DNA of 12,439 bases, taken from Gemmatimonadota bacterium (GTDB lineage: Bacteria > Gemmatimonadota > Gemmatimonadetes > Gemmatimonadales > Gemmatimonadaceae). Numbering within the stretch: position 1 is the stretch's first letter; every line of letters starts with the position of its first letter. The notes beneath the pieces were generated by a model. It did not search any database and had not been told where the DNA came from. It saw only the letters and a program-made list of their open reading frames with translations. The position numbers were made by a program, and so were the translations under genes. The stretch covers positions 1-12,439 of the forward strand of contig JAQBQC010000124.1 of the NCBI GenBank assembly GCA_028287205.1. Reading direction: 5' to 3'. Below are positions 1 to 6,611 of the stretch, piece after piece.

Positions 1-525
1 GAGATCATGATCCCGCTCGTGTCCACCGTGAAAGAGCTCGCACATCAGCGCGCGATCCTCGAGCACGTCGCAGATCAGGTGATGGGCGCAATGGGCGAGG
101 AGCTTCCGTACACGATCGGCACGATGATCGAGCTGCCGCGCGCCGCGCTCACGGCGGACGAGATCGCGACGCAGGCCGACTTCTTCTCCTTCGGTACGAA
201 CGATCTCACGCAGACGACGCTTGGACTCAGCCGCGACGACGCGGGACGCTTCCTGCCGATGTACGTCGAGTCGGGGATCTATCCGGAGGATCCGTTCCGC
301 GTGCTCGATGTCGCGGGCGTGGGCAAGCTGGTGAAGTACGCGGTGGCCGAGGGTCGCAAGGTGCGCCCGAACATGAAGACGGGCATCTGCGGCGAGCACG
401 GAGGGGAGCCGCGCTCGATCGCCTTCTGTCAGAGTGCGGGACTCAACTACGTGTCGTGCTCGCCCTACCGGGTGCCGATCGCGCGCCTCGCGGCCGCACA
501 GGCGGCGCTCAACCTAGCCAAGTGA
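1..525 (+). CDS. ppdK: Pyruvate, phosphate dikinase, C-terminal part (5' truncated by window edge)
   Basis: This is the C-terminal end of the PEP/pyruvate-binding TIM-barrel domain of pyruvate phosphate dikinase, which interconverts pyruvate + ATP + Pi and PEP + AMP + PPi in the cytoplasm. The reading frame is open from base 1 (Glu-Ile-Met), so the true start lies outside the window. Visible PEP-utilising motifs are MIELPRA, then [15 protein letters not shown], then [10 protein letters not shown]. The Cys of GICGEHGG corresponds to the family's catalytic acid/base cysteine. About 174 residues are visible out of roughly 870-900 usual for the family. [11 protein letters not shown] plus GICGEHGG favours PPDK over PEP synthase or PTS enzyme I, which share the fold. 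The gene stops at TGA 523-525, inside a 13-bp tandem duplication, and faces a convergent gene only one base away. Confidence 0.95.
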   Translation, partial: EIMIPLVSTVKELAHQRAILEHVADQVMGAMGEELPYTIGTMIELPRAALTADEIATQADFFSFGTNDLTQTTLGLSRDDAGRFLPMYVESGIYPEDPFRVLDVAGVGKLVKYAVAEGRKVRPNMKTGICGEHGGEPRSIAFCQSAGLNYVSCSPYRVPIARLAAAQAALNLAK

Positions 526-538
526 CCTAGCCAAGTGA
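513..538. repeat. 13-bp perfect tandem duplication spanning two convergent stop codons
   Basis: The unit CCTAGCCAAGTGA occurs at 513-525 and again, immediately adjacent, at 526-538. The first copy carries the last codons and TGA stop of ppdK. The second carries, on the minus strand, the stop (TAG at 527-529) and last codons of the convergent phosphoesterase gene. The repeat is directly visible; an origin by slippage duplication is inference. Confidence 0.9.
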
Positions 539-1363
539 CATCGTCGCCTTGTGCGCCTCGGCGGCTACGGGCGCGCTGACGTCGTAGATGTAGTACATCG
601 CGCCCGGTCGCTCCTTGCGCAGCAGCGGGAGCGACACGTTGAACACCGGGACGCCGCCCAACGTCGTACCGCGCAGCGTGCCGGAATGTGCGTGACCGTG
701 GAAGGCGACGGCGGCGCCGTAGCGATCGAGCGGCTCCGCGAGACGATCGGTGCCGAGATAGGTGTGGATCTGCTCGGGCTCGCCGGCGACGGTCGCTGCG
801 ATCGGCGCGTAGTGGAGGATCGCCACGCGCACCGGCGTCGCGAGCCGGCGCAGCGCCAGCTCCAGCGAGTGCACCTCGCTGAGCGTCGCCTTCACGAACG
901 CCTTCGTTTCCGGCTCTCCGAATGGCGTGAGCATTCCGCGCCCGAAGCCGCCCATGAATCCCTTCACGCCCGCGAAGCCCACCACCGAGTTGAGCTCGAA
1001 GGTGTCGCCGCACAGCAGATGCACGCCGCGCCCGCGCAGCGTGCGGCTTCCCTCCTCCACCTCGCCCGATTCGTAGTCGTGATTGCCGAGTACCGCGATG
1101 ATCGGCACTGTCACGTCTGTGAGCTCGCCGACGACCACCTTGAACTCCGGGAGCGCGCCCCACCGCGTGAGATCGCCGGTGAGGACGAGCACGTCGGCCT
1201 CGTCGTTGACTCGGGCGAAGAGCTCGCGGTAGAGCCCAACGTCATCCTGCCCGCAGTGAAAATCGCCGACCGCGGCTATCCGTACGGTGCCCGGCTTGCG
1301 CGGCTGCACCGCGCGCCGCTCGTGCCCGTTCGAGATCGCGCCTGCCGTTGCTCGCTCCGTCAT
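527..1363 (-). CDS. Calcineurin-like metallophosphoesterase, 278 aa
   Basis: A dinuclear-metal phosphoesterase, probably cytoplasmic, with no signal peptide or membrane segment. The family metal-binding signature is complete and in order: GDFHCG (Asp34, His36), TGDLT (Asp64), GNHDYE (Asn94, His95), LHYAP (His184) and FHGHAHSG (His222, His224, His226). The final GHAH pair resembles the YfcE/MJ0936-type and CpdA-like branches of the superfamily. The substrate (cyclic nucleotide, nucleotide, nucleic acid or phosphoprotein) cannot be read from the sequence. The ATG at 1361-1363 overlaps the stop of the upstream nucleotidyltransferase gene (ATGA). GGAGG lies about 11 nt before the start, so translational coupling is likely. 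Its stop is one base from the convergent ppdK stop, which leaves no room for a dedicated terminator. Confidence 0.92.
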   Translation of the reverse strand: MTERATAGAISNGHERRAVQPRKPGTVRIAAVGDFHCGQDDVGLYRELFARVNDEADVLVLTGDLTRWGALPEFKVVVGELTDVTVPIIAVLGNHDYESGEVEEGSRTLRGRGVHLLCGDTFELNSVVGFAGVKGFMGGFGRGMLTPFGEPETKAFVKATLSEVHSLELALRRLATPVRVAILHYAPIAATVAGEPEQIHTYLGTDRLAEPLDRYGAAVAFHGHAHSGTLRGTTLGGVPVFNVSLPLLRKERPGAMYYIYDVSAPVAAEAHKATMSLG

Positions 1364-2265
1364 CCCAGAAACGCCTCCACCTGTGGGCTCCGCTCATCCC
1401 AGACATCGCTTTCCGCGATCTCGCGCACGAACGGCTGTGCGAGCGCGCGGTCGACGGCCTCTTTCCGAAGGTCCTGCATCTCCCATTCGTGCACATCGAT
1501 CGTGAAGCTGAAGCGCGAGATGAGCGGCCCGCGCGTGATGCGGTCGCCGGTGCGCTCGCGCTCCATGTCCAGGCGCGCCGCCTCGAGCAGCTCTTCGCGC
1601 ACCCAGCGCGGCACGCCCTCGCGATGCTCCGGGTACACGTAGTCGAACATCTGAATCTGTGCGAGCAGCAACGGCCAGTTCTCCGCCGTTTTCGCGACCA
1701 GCCGCTTCCAGTCCATGGCGCGTCCGACGCACACGATGAGGTGCACGATGTCCGCCATGTCCTGCCGGTGCCGTTCGCTGATGAACAGCCGGTGCCACAA
1801 CAGCTCTTCTGCCGGTGCCACGCGAACCGGCGTCGCGGCGAGGATCGCGGGACGGCTGTGGCGATACCAGTCGCCATCGATCATCGCGAGGCCGTTCCCC
1901 ATGCCGAAGATGATGTCGATGAACAGCTCACCGCACACTGCCTTCGCGAGCCAGTGCGGCTGCTCGAGGCGCGCCGTCATCTCGGCGCTCTTGAGCGCAC
2001 GCATGGCGCTCACGAGATGCGTGGGCTCGACGAAGATGTCGAGATCCTTCGTCTCGCGATAAATGCCGGTGTGCTCGTAGATGGCGTACGCGCCCGCGAC
2101 GACGTACGCGATCCCGGCCCCGTTCAGCGCCGTCAATGCCGCTTTGTACAGCGCGCGCTCGGCATCCGGAACCCAGAAGTCGCCGTGCGTCACGGACCGC
2201 TCTTCCTCGCGCGAGAGCGTGCCGAGCTTTCGTGCGTGTGCAAGCGTGCGGCTCACTTCTCCCAT
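1360..2265 (-). CDS. Nucleotidyltransferase-fold (MNT/AbiEii-like) protein, 301 aa
   Basis: A Pol-beta-type nucleotidyltransferase-fold protein. Residues 54-80 hold the active-site hairpin: VVAGAYAIYEHTG, then RETKDLDIFVEP with Asp74 and Asp76. A third acidic residue, Asp117, sits in the strand FIDIIFGMG. Together they match the fold's carboxylate triad, so catalysis is possible. The helical C-terminal half (about 150-300) contains WHRLFISERHRQDMADI, as in AbiEii-like and other substrate-modifying family members. No close named relative is recognised. The start was set at ATG 2263-2265, preceded by GAGGAG with a short 3-nt spacing. A longer open frame exists but runs through the tmRNA gene and its terminator. 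A GTG 25 codons downstream (SVTHGDFW) is an alternative start. The gene overlaps the phosphoesterase by 4 bp. Fold confidence is high; the reaction is unknown. Confidence 0.8.
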   Translation of the reverse strand: MGEVSRTLAHARKLGTLSREEERSVTHGDFWVPDAERALYKAALTALNGAGIAYVVAGAYAIYEHTGIYRETKDLDIFVEPTHLVSAMRALKSAEMTARLEQPHWLAKAVCGELFIDIIFGMGNGLAMIDGDWYRHSRPAILAATPVRVAPAEELLWHRLFISERHRQDMADIVHLIVCVGRAMDWKRLVAKTAENWPLLLAQIQMFDYVYPEHREGVPRWVREELLEAARLDMERERTGDRITRGPLISRFSFTIDVHEWEMQDLRKEAVDRALAQPFVREIAESDVWDERSPQVEAFLG

Positions 2266-2298
2266 GGGCTCCTCGCGTGGGGCGACGCTGCTGTTGGG

Positions 2299-2327
2299 AT
2301 GGTGCGTCGAATGCGATCTGCGGTCAA
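2299..2327 (-). promoter_or_regulatory. Possible promoter of the nucleotidyltransferase-phosphoesterase pair
   Basis: Read on the minus strand, TTGACC (2327-2322) is followed after 17 nt by CACCAT (2304-2299). The -35 box is good, but the -10 box matches the consensus at only three of six positions. It lies between the tmRNA terminator and the start at 2265, where a promoter is needed if the terminator isolates the pair. Low confidence. Confidence 0.3.
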
Positions 2328-2362
2328 TGCCTCGCAGACACCGTGCCGGGCGCATCCGAAAG

Positions 2363-2399
2363 AAAAAACGCCGGATGGAGCGTGAGCCCCATCCGGCGT
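2363..2399 (-). terminator. Intrinsic (rho-independent) terminator of the tmRNA gene
   Basis: Perfect 11-bp inverted repeat: ACGCCGGATGG (2368-2378) and CCATCCGGCGT (2389-2399), with a 10-nt loop. On the minus strand the stem is followed by six U residues (A-run 2363-2368 on the plus strand). It lies 6 nt beyond the 3' end of the tmRNA and is oriented to end its transcript before the nucleotidyltransferase gene. Confidence 0.93.
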
Positions 2400-2405
2400 G
2401 CGACA

Positions 2406-2765
2406 TGGACCTGGCGAGAGTCGAACTCGCGTCTTGCGCAGGATCAACCACAGCGTCTACGTGCGTAGTCCACCGATTGATGTCTCCAACGGCTGGCTGG
2501 TGAACGACCCACCGCTGGATGAGCTTCCTAAAGTTTCGCCACGTGCCGGAAAGCGCGACGCGCAACTAGCCCAGATTTTCGATACCTGCGAAGCCGCCCC
2601 GGGCGGGCTTCCTCGCAGGCACTCACAGGGGTGTAACCGAAGTTACGCTGCGAGAGCCATGTTTGAGTTGGCAGTTGAAAAATTTCCCGAGGGTTTTACC
2701 AGGAACCCGAGGACCTGGGCACGCAACCACAGCTTCTTCTACACAATCGAAACCATTTCAGGCCC
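2406..2765 (-). ncRNA. ssrA: tmRNA (transfer-messenger RNA), 360 nt
   Basis: Rescues ribosomes stalled on broken mRNAs, acting as both tRNA-Ala and a short mRNA, with SmpB. On the minus strand the 5' end GGGCCTG (2765-2759) pairs with CAGGTCC (2413-2407) to form a 7-bp acceptor stem with a G3-U70 wobble, the alanine identity element. The discriminator is A (2406). The T arm GCGAG-TTCGACT-CTCGC lies at 2430-2414. The 5' D-loop-like segment reads TGGTTTCGATTG. A pseudoknot-like CCAGG/CCTGG region precedes the tag frame, which ends in ALAA-stop (2672-2643). A large stem with a GG bulge (2619-2585) follows, where further pseudoknots are expected. The 3' CCA is not encoded (TGT follows the discriminator), so it must be added by a nucleotidyltransferase. 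The gene has its own promoter and terminator. It is a standard one-piece, non-permuted tmRNA. Confidence 0.95.
2643..2672 (-). other. tmRNA tag-peptide frame: ANSNMALAA-stop
   Basis: Nine codons, GCC AAC TCA AAC ATG GCT, then CTC GCA GCG, and TAA encode Ala-Asn-Ser-Asn-Met-Ala-Leu-Ala-Ala. With the alanine carried by tmRNA itself, the appended tag would be A-ANSNMALAA. The terminal ALAA is the usual ClpXP/ClpAP recognition end. The resume codon is assigned as GCC because the preceding triplets (TCA ACT) do not fit the usual Ala-Asn opening of tags. Confidence 0.85.
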
Positions 2766-2777
2766 GACTAAGGAATA

Positions 2778-2806
2778 AATATACCCTGCGTGATCTATTG
2801 CGCCAA
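2778..2806 (-). promoter_or_regulatory. Promoter of ssrA
   Basis: On the minus strand TTGGCG (2806-2801), a 17-nt spacer, then TATATT (2783-2778). This is a sigma70-type promoter whose expected start (about 2771) lies a few nucleotides before the mature tmRNA 5' end at 2765. That fits a short leader removed by RNase P. Confidence 0.7.
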
Positions 2807-2850
2807 GCGATCTGAACGTCCGTAGAGGGGCACAACGCGCGTGTGGGCGC

Positions 2851-4644
2851 TCAGCTCTTGCCGAACGAGGCCCGCGACATCGCCTGTCTCACGCAATTGC
2901 GTCCCGCGCTCTTCGCCTGATAGAGCGCCATGTCGGCGGCAGGAAAGAGGAGGTCCCCGGCCTTCACGCTCTCGGTATACGAAGCTACGCCGAACGATGC
3001 CGTCACCTTGATCGGCGGGCCCCCGTTCGGCGGCGTCACGCGCAGCAACGCCACCGCCTCCCGCAGCCGCTCGGCAGTTCGCGATGCGCCGGCGAGATTC
3101 GTCTGCGGCAGTAGAATCGCAAGCTCCTCCCCACCATACCGCGCGCACAGATCGATCTCGCGAATCGTGCGCTCGGCCGCCTTCGCGACTTCCACGAGCA
3201 CCTCGTCCCCGCCCTGGTGTCCGTAGATGTCGTTCACCGTCTTGAACAGGTCGATGTCGAGCAGAATCAGCGACACCGGCTGCCGGTGCCGCGCGTGCTC
3301 GAGGAGATGGTGGCGCAGGCGATCCTCGAACTGGCGACGATTCGCGAGACCGGTGAGCGCATCGTGATTCGACTTCTTCGTCACATCCTGCAGCTGCTCC
3401 GCGTTCTTGAGCGCGACCGAGGCCACCGGCGCGAGCATGGACAGGAGCTCGCCTTCGACCGCCGTGAGCTGCGCCTCTTCGTCGCCCTCCACGCACACCG
3501 CGCCGATGATCTCGTCTTCGACGACGAGCGGCACGATCGCGAGCGAGCCGATGCGCCGCGACGCCTCGAGAGGACTGAACGGAAGCCCCTCCGACTTTCT
3601 GTACGATTCGCGCACGGCCATGCGCGGTCTGTCGGGATTGCGAAGGAATTTCCCGATGATCGAGTCAGGAGCGATTGCGAAGCCGGGCTCGATGGTGTGC
3701 AGCGGCGTCACACTCTCGACCACCGCCTTCTCCTCACTCGCGTTCCAGCGCACGAACGCGCAGCGAGTTCCGCCGGTGACATCGAGCGCGCTCTCGCAAA
3801 TCGCTGTGCTCAGCGACGCGAGGTCCTGGCTCTTCTGAATCTTCTGCGCCGCGACGACGACCTTGTCGGCCTTGCCGCGATAGCGCCGCGTCTCCTTGCC
3901 ATCGCTCAGCATGTCGACGAGAAGCGTCAACCGCGTGGCGTATCGCGGGAGAAAGATCTTCGCGCGCTCGCGCGAGAGGCTCTCGCGATCCTCGGCGTAC
4001 ACACCGATCGCCCCCTGGAACCGCCCTTCCTTGCCCACGGCAGCCGTGAGGAAGAACGACGACTCGGTATCGTAGTTGGTGGTGGGAAGCCCCTGCTGCA
4101 CCGCCCAGTGCACGAGCGACTCGAGCGGAGGGTTCGTCTCGAAGGTCAGCTTCGGGATCGGGCTCGTGGCCGAGGAGATCGGGATGAGCTCATCGGTGTC
4201 GCGCAGATAGCGCCAGAGCACCACCTCGTCGCCGCCAACCTGATCGCGCATCTCGCGGAGAAAGCGCGAGATGGTCTCCTGCTCCACGTTGCTCTCGGGC
4301 TCGACGTCCATCGCGAGCGAACGGCGCGGCTCCGGCACGGTACGCGAGCCTCGCGCGGGCGTCTCGAGCCCTCGTACACTGCGCGTGGGCGCCGCCGTGG
4401 GTCGAGGTGCCGCTCCCTCGGGCACGACGCGCCCAAAGGCGTCGCCGCTCACCACGGCCACGATCGCGAGCGCCACGACGCTTACGATCACCTTGATCGG
4501 GAACGGGTGCACGGCGTACGGGTCGAGCGTGAACGCCAGCGCGGTGACGATGATCGCGCTGATGATGCCCATCCGCACTCCTTTCTGATACGAAAGAAGC
4601 GCCGTGAGACAGCACATGAGCGCGAGAAGCGGCGAGCGTGACAC
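2851..4644 (-). CDS. Membrane-anchored GAF-GGDEF diguanylate cyclase (597 aa from the GTG start; true N-terminus probably longer)
   Basis: Synthesises cyclic di-GMP from two GTP at the inner membrane in response to a sensed signal. Hydrophobic segments lie at about 4-19, 25-41 and 50-66. A Pro/Arg-rich linker follows, then two GAF-like regions (about 120-245 and 265-415) and a GGDEF domain (about 421-590). The GGDEF domain has DIDLFKTVND (Asp463, Asp465), the active-site GGEEL (504-508) and an inhibitory RxxD site (Arg495-Asp498) exactly five residues before it, so it should be active and product-inhibited. The annotated start is GTG 4644. The same frame stays open upstream to 4762 and encodes a further hydrophobic helix (RARPVVLLAFCSAVAIIASS) that completes a four-helix, DUF4118/KdpD-like sensor. 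No ATG, GTG or TTG is available there, so a CTG at 4723-4725, preceded by AAAGGCGG, is a candidate start. It is the last gene of the dus-larB operon. Confidence 0.92.
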   Translation of the reverse strand: MSRSPLLALMCCLTALLSYQKGVRMGIISAIIVTALAFTLDPYAVHPFPIKVIVSVVALAIVAVVSGDAFGRVVPEGAAPRPTAAPTRSVRGLETPARGSRTVPEPRRSLAMDVEPESNVEQETISRFLREMRDQVGGDEVVLWRYLRDTDELIPISSATSPIPKLTFETNPPLESLVHWAVQQGLPTTNYDTESSFFLTAAVGKEGRFQGAIGVYAEDRESLSRERAKIFLPRYATRLTLLVDMLSDGKETRRYRGKADKVVVAAQKIQKSQDLASLSTAICESALDVTGGTRCAFVRWNASEEKAVVESVTPLHTIEPGFAIAPDSIIGKFLRNPDRPRMAVRESYRKSEGLPFSPLEASRRIGSLAIVPLVVEDEIIGAVCVEGDEEAQLTAVEGELLSMLAPVASVALKNAEQLQDVTKKSNHDALTGLANRRQFEDRLRHHLLEHARHRQPVSLILLDIDLFKTVNDIYGHQGGDEVLVEVAKAAERTIREIDLCARYGGEELAILLPQTNLAGASRTAERLREAVALLRVTPPNGGPPIKVTASFGVASYTESVKAGDLLFPAADMALYQAKSAGRNCVRQAMSRASFGKS

Positions 4645-4758
4645 ACTGCTGGCGATGATCGCAACCGCAGAGCAAAACGCCAGCAGGACTACCGGACGCG
4701 CCCGTTCAGGAAATGTGGCAGACAGACGTCGCCGCCTTTGGGGGATGCTGGGGGTGAA

Positions 4759-5508
4759 TCAGCGATGGATGATACGAGATGCCGCGTACGCCGCACCGAA
4801 TCCATTATCGATATTGACGACAGTCACGCCGGCGGCGCAACTGTTCAACATCGATAACAGAGCTGCGATTCCGCCGAAGCTGGCACCATAGCCCACACTC
4901 GTGGGAACAGCAATCACGGGCGCCGCCACGAGCCCGCCCACCACGGACGGCAGGGCGCCCTCCATCCCTGCGACGACGATGATGACCGCCGCCGATTGGA
5001 GCTGCTCCCCGCGCGAAAGCAACCTGTGAATTCCCGCGACGCCGACATCCGTGAGCCGCTCGACTCGCCCCCCAAACGCGCGCGCGCAGACGGCTGCCTC
5101 CTCCGCTACCGGCAGATCGCTCGTTCCCGCGGTGATCACCAGCACCGTGCCTTTGGCGATCGCTGGCGGCGATTCTGGAGGCAAATAGGCAACGCGTCCG
5201 AGCTTGTGGAGCTCGGCCTGTGGAAAACAGTCGGCCAGCGGCGCCCACATCCCGGGTTGCACGCGCGTGATCAGGAACCCCTCGCTGCCCGCGTTGAGGT
5301 GCGTGGCGATCGCCAGCACCTGCTCGACCGTCTTCCCCTCCGCAAAGACGACCTCCGGGAACCCCTGACGGAGGGCGCGGTGGTGATCGATGGTCGCGAA
5401 GGAGAGCGATTCAGTGTCGGGAAGTGCGAGTTGGCGCATCGCCTCGGCGCTGTCGAGCTCTCCGCTCGCGACGCGATCGAGAAGAGCCTGCGTGCGCTCG
5501 CGATTCAC
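4759..5508 (-). CDS. larB: Nickel pincer cofactor biosynthesis protein LarB, 249 aa
   Basis: LarB carboxylates the pyridinium ring of nicotinic acid adenine dinucleotide and hydrolyses its phosphoanhydride. This is the first step to the nickel-pincer nucleotide used by lactate racemase and related LarA-type epimerases. Residues 125-240 show the PurE-like AIR-carboxylase signature of the family: TAGTSDLPVAEEA, VVAGMEGALPSVVGGLV, PTSVGYGASFGG, and LNSCAAGVTVVNIDNGFGAA with the conserved cysteine (Cys224). The start is GTG 5506-5508, which overlaps the dus stop as GTGA and gives a normal family length. A longer frame reaching back into dus is only a shadow. PurE itself is much shorter and lacks the NSCAAG/NIDNGFG end. 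No larC, larE or larA lies in the window, so the rest of the pathway must be elsewhere. Confidence 0.95.
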   Translation of the reverse strand: MNRERTQALLDRVASGELDSAEAMRQLALPDTESLSFATIDHHRALRQGFPEVVFAEGKTVEQVLAIATHLNAGSEGFLITRVQPGMWAPLADCFPQAELHKLGRVAYLPPESPPAIAKGTVLVITAGTSDLPVAEEAAVCARAFGGRVERLTDVGVAGIHRLLSRGEQLQSAAVIIVVAGMEGALPSVVGGLVAAPVIAVPTSVGYGASFGGIAALLSMLNSCAAGVTVVNIDNGFGAAYAASRIIHR

Positions 5509-6536
5509 GCCGCGAGCGTCTCCGCTTCCTGCTCCGCCGGCTGGCGCTCGGGAATGTCTCCGCGCGCCACCGTCGCCAGATAGTCGGCGAAGATCCCCTC
5601 GACCTCCATGAGCGACGTTACCGCGTGCAGCCGCTTGCGCAGCTCGGCCGAGCCGGGCAAGCCCTTTACGTACCAGCCGAGATGCTTCCGGAACTCGATT
5701 GCGGCACCGCGCTGATCGAGCTCGTAGGCGTCGGCCATTCGCGCGTGATCCAGCGCGATCGCGAAGCGCTCGGCCACGCTGGGGGCGGCGGGCATTGGCT
5801 GACCGTCGAGCAGCGCGCGCGCCTGATCGAAGATCCAGGGTTGGCCGAAGGAGCCACGTCCGATCATGACGCCGGCGCACTGTGTATGGTCGTGCATGCG
5901 CACGACGTCCGCCGCATTGGTGATGTCGCCGTTGCCGAGCACGGGAACGCTCACCGCCTGCACGACGGCGGCGATCTCATCCCAGTTCGCGCGTCCCGAG
6001 TACATCTGCGTGCGCGACCGCGCGTGCAGCGCGATGACCGCGGCGCCGGCATCCTCGCACACGCGCGCGATGCGCACCGGGTCGCGCATCTCCTCGTTCC
6101 AGCCGCTGCGAATCTTGGCGGTGACGGGCAGATGTGTTCGCGCGCGCACGCCGCGGATGATGTCGGCGACGAGCGTGAGGTCCTTCAGGCATCCGGAGCC
6201 GCCGTTGCGCTTCACGACCTTTTTCACCGGACAGCCGAAATTGATGTCGATGAAGTCGGGCGCGAAGATGTCGGTGACGAGCGCGGCTGCGTCGCCCATG
6301 GCCGCGGGATCGGACCCGAAGATCTGGACGCCGATCGGATGCTCCTCGGCGCCGAACCGCAGCTTGGCGAGCGTCGCTTCGTTCTCGCGACGGATGCCCT
6401 CGGCGGAAAGGAACTCGGTGATGACCACGTCCGCGCCGAACCGGCGGCAGAGCCGGCGGAAGGGCGACTCCGATACCCCGGCCATTGGCGCAAGGTAGAG
6501 CGGAACCGAAGTGGTCAACGCGACCGGGAAGCGCAT
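5505..6536 (-). CDS. dus: tRNA-dihydrouridine synthase, DusB-like, 343 aa
   Basis: FMN- and NADPH-dependent enzyme that reduces specific uridines in the tRNA D-loop to dihydrouridine. TIM-barrel motifs run in order: YLAPMAGVSESPFRRL (14-29), GVQIFGSDP (69-77), IDINFGCPVKKV (96-107) with catalytic Cys102, GGSGCLKD, TAKIRSGW (139-146) with Lys141, ALHARSRTQMYSG (169-181) with His171, GNGDI (201-205) and the phosphate-binding MIGRGSFGQPW (224-234). A helical tRNA-binding C-terminal domain follows. The NFGCPVKKV and RTQMYSG motifs favour the DusB-like subfamily. The chosen start is ATG 6534-6536, just before the conserved barrel. It has no Shine-Dalgarno, but a -10 box ends 7 nt upstream, so the mRNA is probably leaderless. 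A TTG at 6570-6572 would lie inside that promoter. It is the first gene of the dus-larB-diguanylate cyclase operon. Confidence 0.93.
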   Translation of the reverse strand: MRFPVALTTSVPLYLAPMAGVSESPFRRLCRRFGADVVITEFLSAEGIRRENEATLAKLRFGAEEHPIGVQIFGSDPAAMGDAAALVTDIFAPDFIDINFGCPVKKVVKRNGGSGCLKDLTLVADIIRGVRARTHLPVTAKIRSGWNEEMRDPVRIARVCEDAGAAVIALHARSRTQMYSGRANWDEIAAVVQAVSVPVLGNGDITNAADVVRMHDHTQCAGVMIGRGSFGQPWIFDQARALLDGQPMPAAPSVAERFAIALDHARMADAYELDQRGAAIEFRKHLGWYVKGLPGSAELRKRLHAVTSLMEVEGIFADYLATVARGDIPERQPAEQEAETLAA

Positions 6537-6543
6537 CAGGAAT

Positions 6544-6572
6544 AATCTAGTCGTAGATGCAAGTCCATGCAA
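6544..6572 (-). promoter_or_regulatory. dus operon promoter, probably giving a leaderless mRNA
   Basis: On the minus strand TTGCAT (6572-6567), a 17-nt spacer, then TAGATT (6549-6544). The -10 box is followed by seven bases (ATTCCTG) and the ATG at 6536-6534, so transcription should begin at or within a base or two of the start codon. The absence of any Shine-Dalgarno agrees with this. Confidence 0.65.
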
Positions 6573-6580
6573 CGCATGGA
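6564..6580. promoter_or_regulatory. 17-bp palindrome between divergent promoters (candidate operator)
   Basis: Perfect inverted repeat with 7-bp arms: TCCATGC (6564-6570), AAC, GCATGGA (6574-6580). It covers the -35 box of the dus promoter and ends 2 bp before the -35 box of the ptsN-like promoter. Looser flanking symmetry (CAAGT on the left, ACTTG on the right) extends it. Position and symmetry suggest a repressor or activator site; this is inference. Confidence 0.5.
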
Positions 6581-6582
6581 GT

Positions 6583-6611
6583 TTGACACTTGATGCGACG
6601 TGGGGTAGCTT
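6583..6611 (+). promoter_or_regulatory. Promoter of the ptsN-like gene
   Basis: TTGACA (6583-6588, perfect -35 consensus), a 17-nt spacer, then TAGCTT (6606-6611). The expected start near 6618 gives a leader of about 55 nt before the ATG at 6673. Confidence 0.65.

Noticed and set aside
551..2385. Long plus-strand ORFs (551-1642, 1348-2385)
   Set aside because: Arg/Ala/His-rich shadows of the phosphoesterase and nucleotidyltransferase genes with no motifs.
2406..2440. Possible ordinary tRNA gene on the minus strand, suggested by the T arm and acceptor end
   Set aside because: The 5' acceptor partner lies 360 nt away and the intervening sequence has an ALAA tag frame, so it is a tmRNA.
1360..2565. 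401-aa version of the nucleotidyltransferase starting at 2565
   Set aside because: The first 100 residues are translated from the tmRNA gene and its terminator; the internal ATG at 2265 with GAGGAG fits the domain.
2398..2778. 126-aa plus-strand ORF opposite the tmRNA
   Set aside because: It is the antisense of a structured RNA and has no ribosome-binding site or protein-like features.
3217..4641. 474-aa plus-strand ORF opposite the diguanylate cyclase
   Set aside because: His/Arg/Glu-rich low-complexity translation typical of the antisense of a GC-rich gene; the minus strand has clear GAF and GGDEF motifs.
5509..5880. N-terminal extension of larB into dus
   Set aside because: The extension is an Arg/Ala-rich shadow frame of dus; LarB homology and the GTGA overlap place the start at 5508.
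6570..6572. TTG start for dus giving a 355-aa protein
   Set aside because: This TTG forms part of the probable -35 box, and the added 12 residues are not part of the conserved Dus domain.
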